The translations under genes were made by a program, and so were the position numbers. A stretch of DNA of 24,731 nucleotides from positions 1 to 24,731 of the forward strand of contig JBJTOP010000173.1 of NCBI GenBank assembly GCA_046074645.1. The letters are read 5' to 3'. Of the stretch, positions 24,647-24,731 are shown one piece after another. Below the pieces are notes generated by a model. The model searched no databases. It was given only the letters and a program-made list of their open reading frames with translations, and was not told where the DNA came from. The stretch is from SXXK01 sp046074645 (GTDB lineage: Bacteria; Planctomycetota; Planctomycetia; Planctomycetales; Planctomycetaceae). Positions within the stretch are counted from its first letter, which is position 1. Each line of letters opens with the position of its first letter.

Positions 24647-24731
24647 CTACGGGGACTTATTCCAGTTCGTGGTGGCTTCGTTGCGAAGCTGCGTGAGGAT
24701 CCCAGCACCGAATTTCTTTTCGATGGCGGCC
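24647..24731 (-). CDS. Partial gene: C-terminus of an unidentified protein
   Basis: A minus-strand open frame entering from the right edge and ending at a TAG (24647-24649). Its 27 visible residues (AAIEKKFGAGILTQLRNEA, then TTNWNKSP) look like real coding sequence: charged and hydrophobic residues alternate as in a helix, unlike the arginine/proline-rich shadow frames nearby. The rest lies outside the window, so neither family nor start can be judged. It is too short for confidence. Confidence 0.4.
   Translation of the reverse strand, partial: AAIEKKFGAGILTQLRNEATTNWNKSP

Overview
The window looks like chromosomal DNA of a planctomycete (Planctomycetota). This is inferred from gene content and style, not from a marker gene. 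It carries a FloA-type flotillin, a Tat-exported TIM-barrel 'sugar isomerase/epimerase', an exported methyltransferase, a PD40-M28-PDZ peptidase, a stand-alone infA outside any ribosomal-protein cluster, and a HisA-like paralogue. It is G+C rich, start codons include GTG and TTG, and many starts lack a clear Shine-Dalgarno. I see no tRNA, rRNA, CRISPR array, transposase or phage gene. Most of it is ordinary housekeeping and metabolism.

Layout. Positions 1-348 are non-coding and hold an imperfect direct repeat of about 70 bp plus a 17-nt palindrome. 349-2325 (-) is a membrane-anchored von Willebrand A protein. 2718-7254 (-) is pyruvate carboxylase followed by an orphan beta-class DNA methyltransferase. 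7534-8229 (+) is a small FHA protein, divergent from pyruvate carboxylase. 8393-15337 (-) is a probable operon read as M28 peptidase, truD, infA, rnhA, sulfite reductase. 15578-15850 (-) is rpsT with a textbook intrinsic terminator. 16149-17150 (+) is floA, followed by a small unknown gene.

17676-22996 (-) is a run of same-strand genes, read from high to low coordinates: a Tat-exported TIM-barrel protein, a cytosolic TIM-barrel protein, an exported cyclophilin, an exported SAM methyltransferase, rmlA, and a HisA/HisF-related protein. 23199-24086 (+) is an atypical short-chain dehydrogenase. 24087-24646 has no convincing gene but several inverted repeats. At the right edge an open frame (24647-24731, -) looks like the C-terminus of an unidentified protein.

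How they fit together: pyruvate carboxylase (anaplerosis), sulfite reductase (sulfur assimilation) and RmlA (dTDP-sugar supply for the cell surface) are central or biosynthetic enzymes. truD, infA, rnhA and rpsT belong to RNA and translation. A striking share of the rest is exported or membrane-attached (vWA protein, M28 peptidase, cyclophilin, methyltransferase, one TIM-barrel protein, FloA). I found no clearly new multi-gene system. The best leads are the exported methyltransferase/cyclophilin pair, the HisA-like protein, the orphan methyltransferase, and the repeats at both ends of the window.
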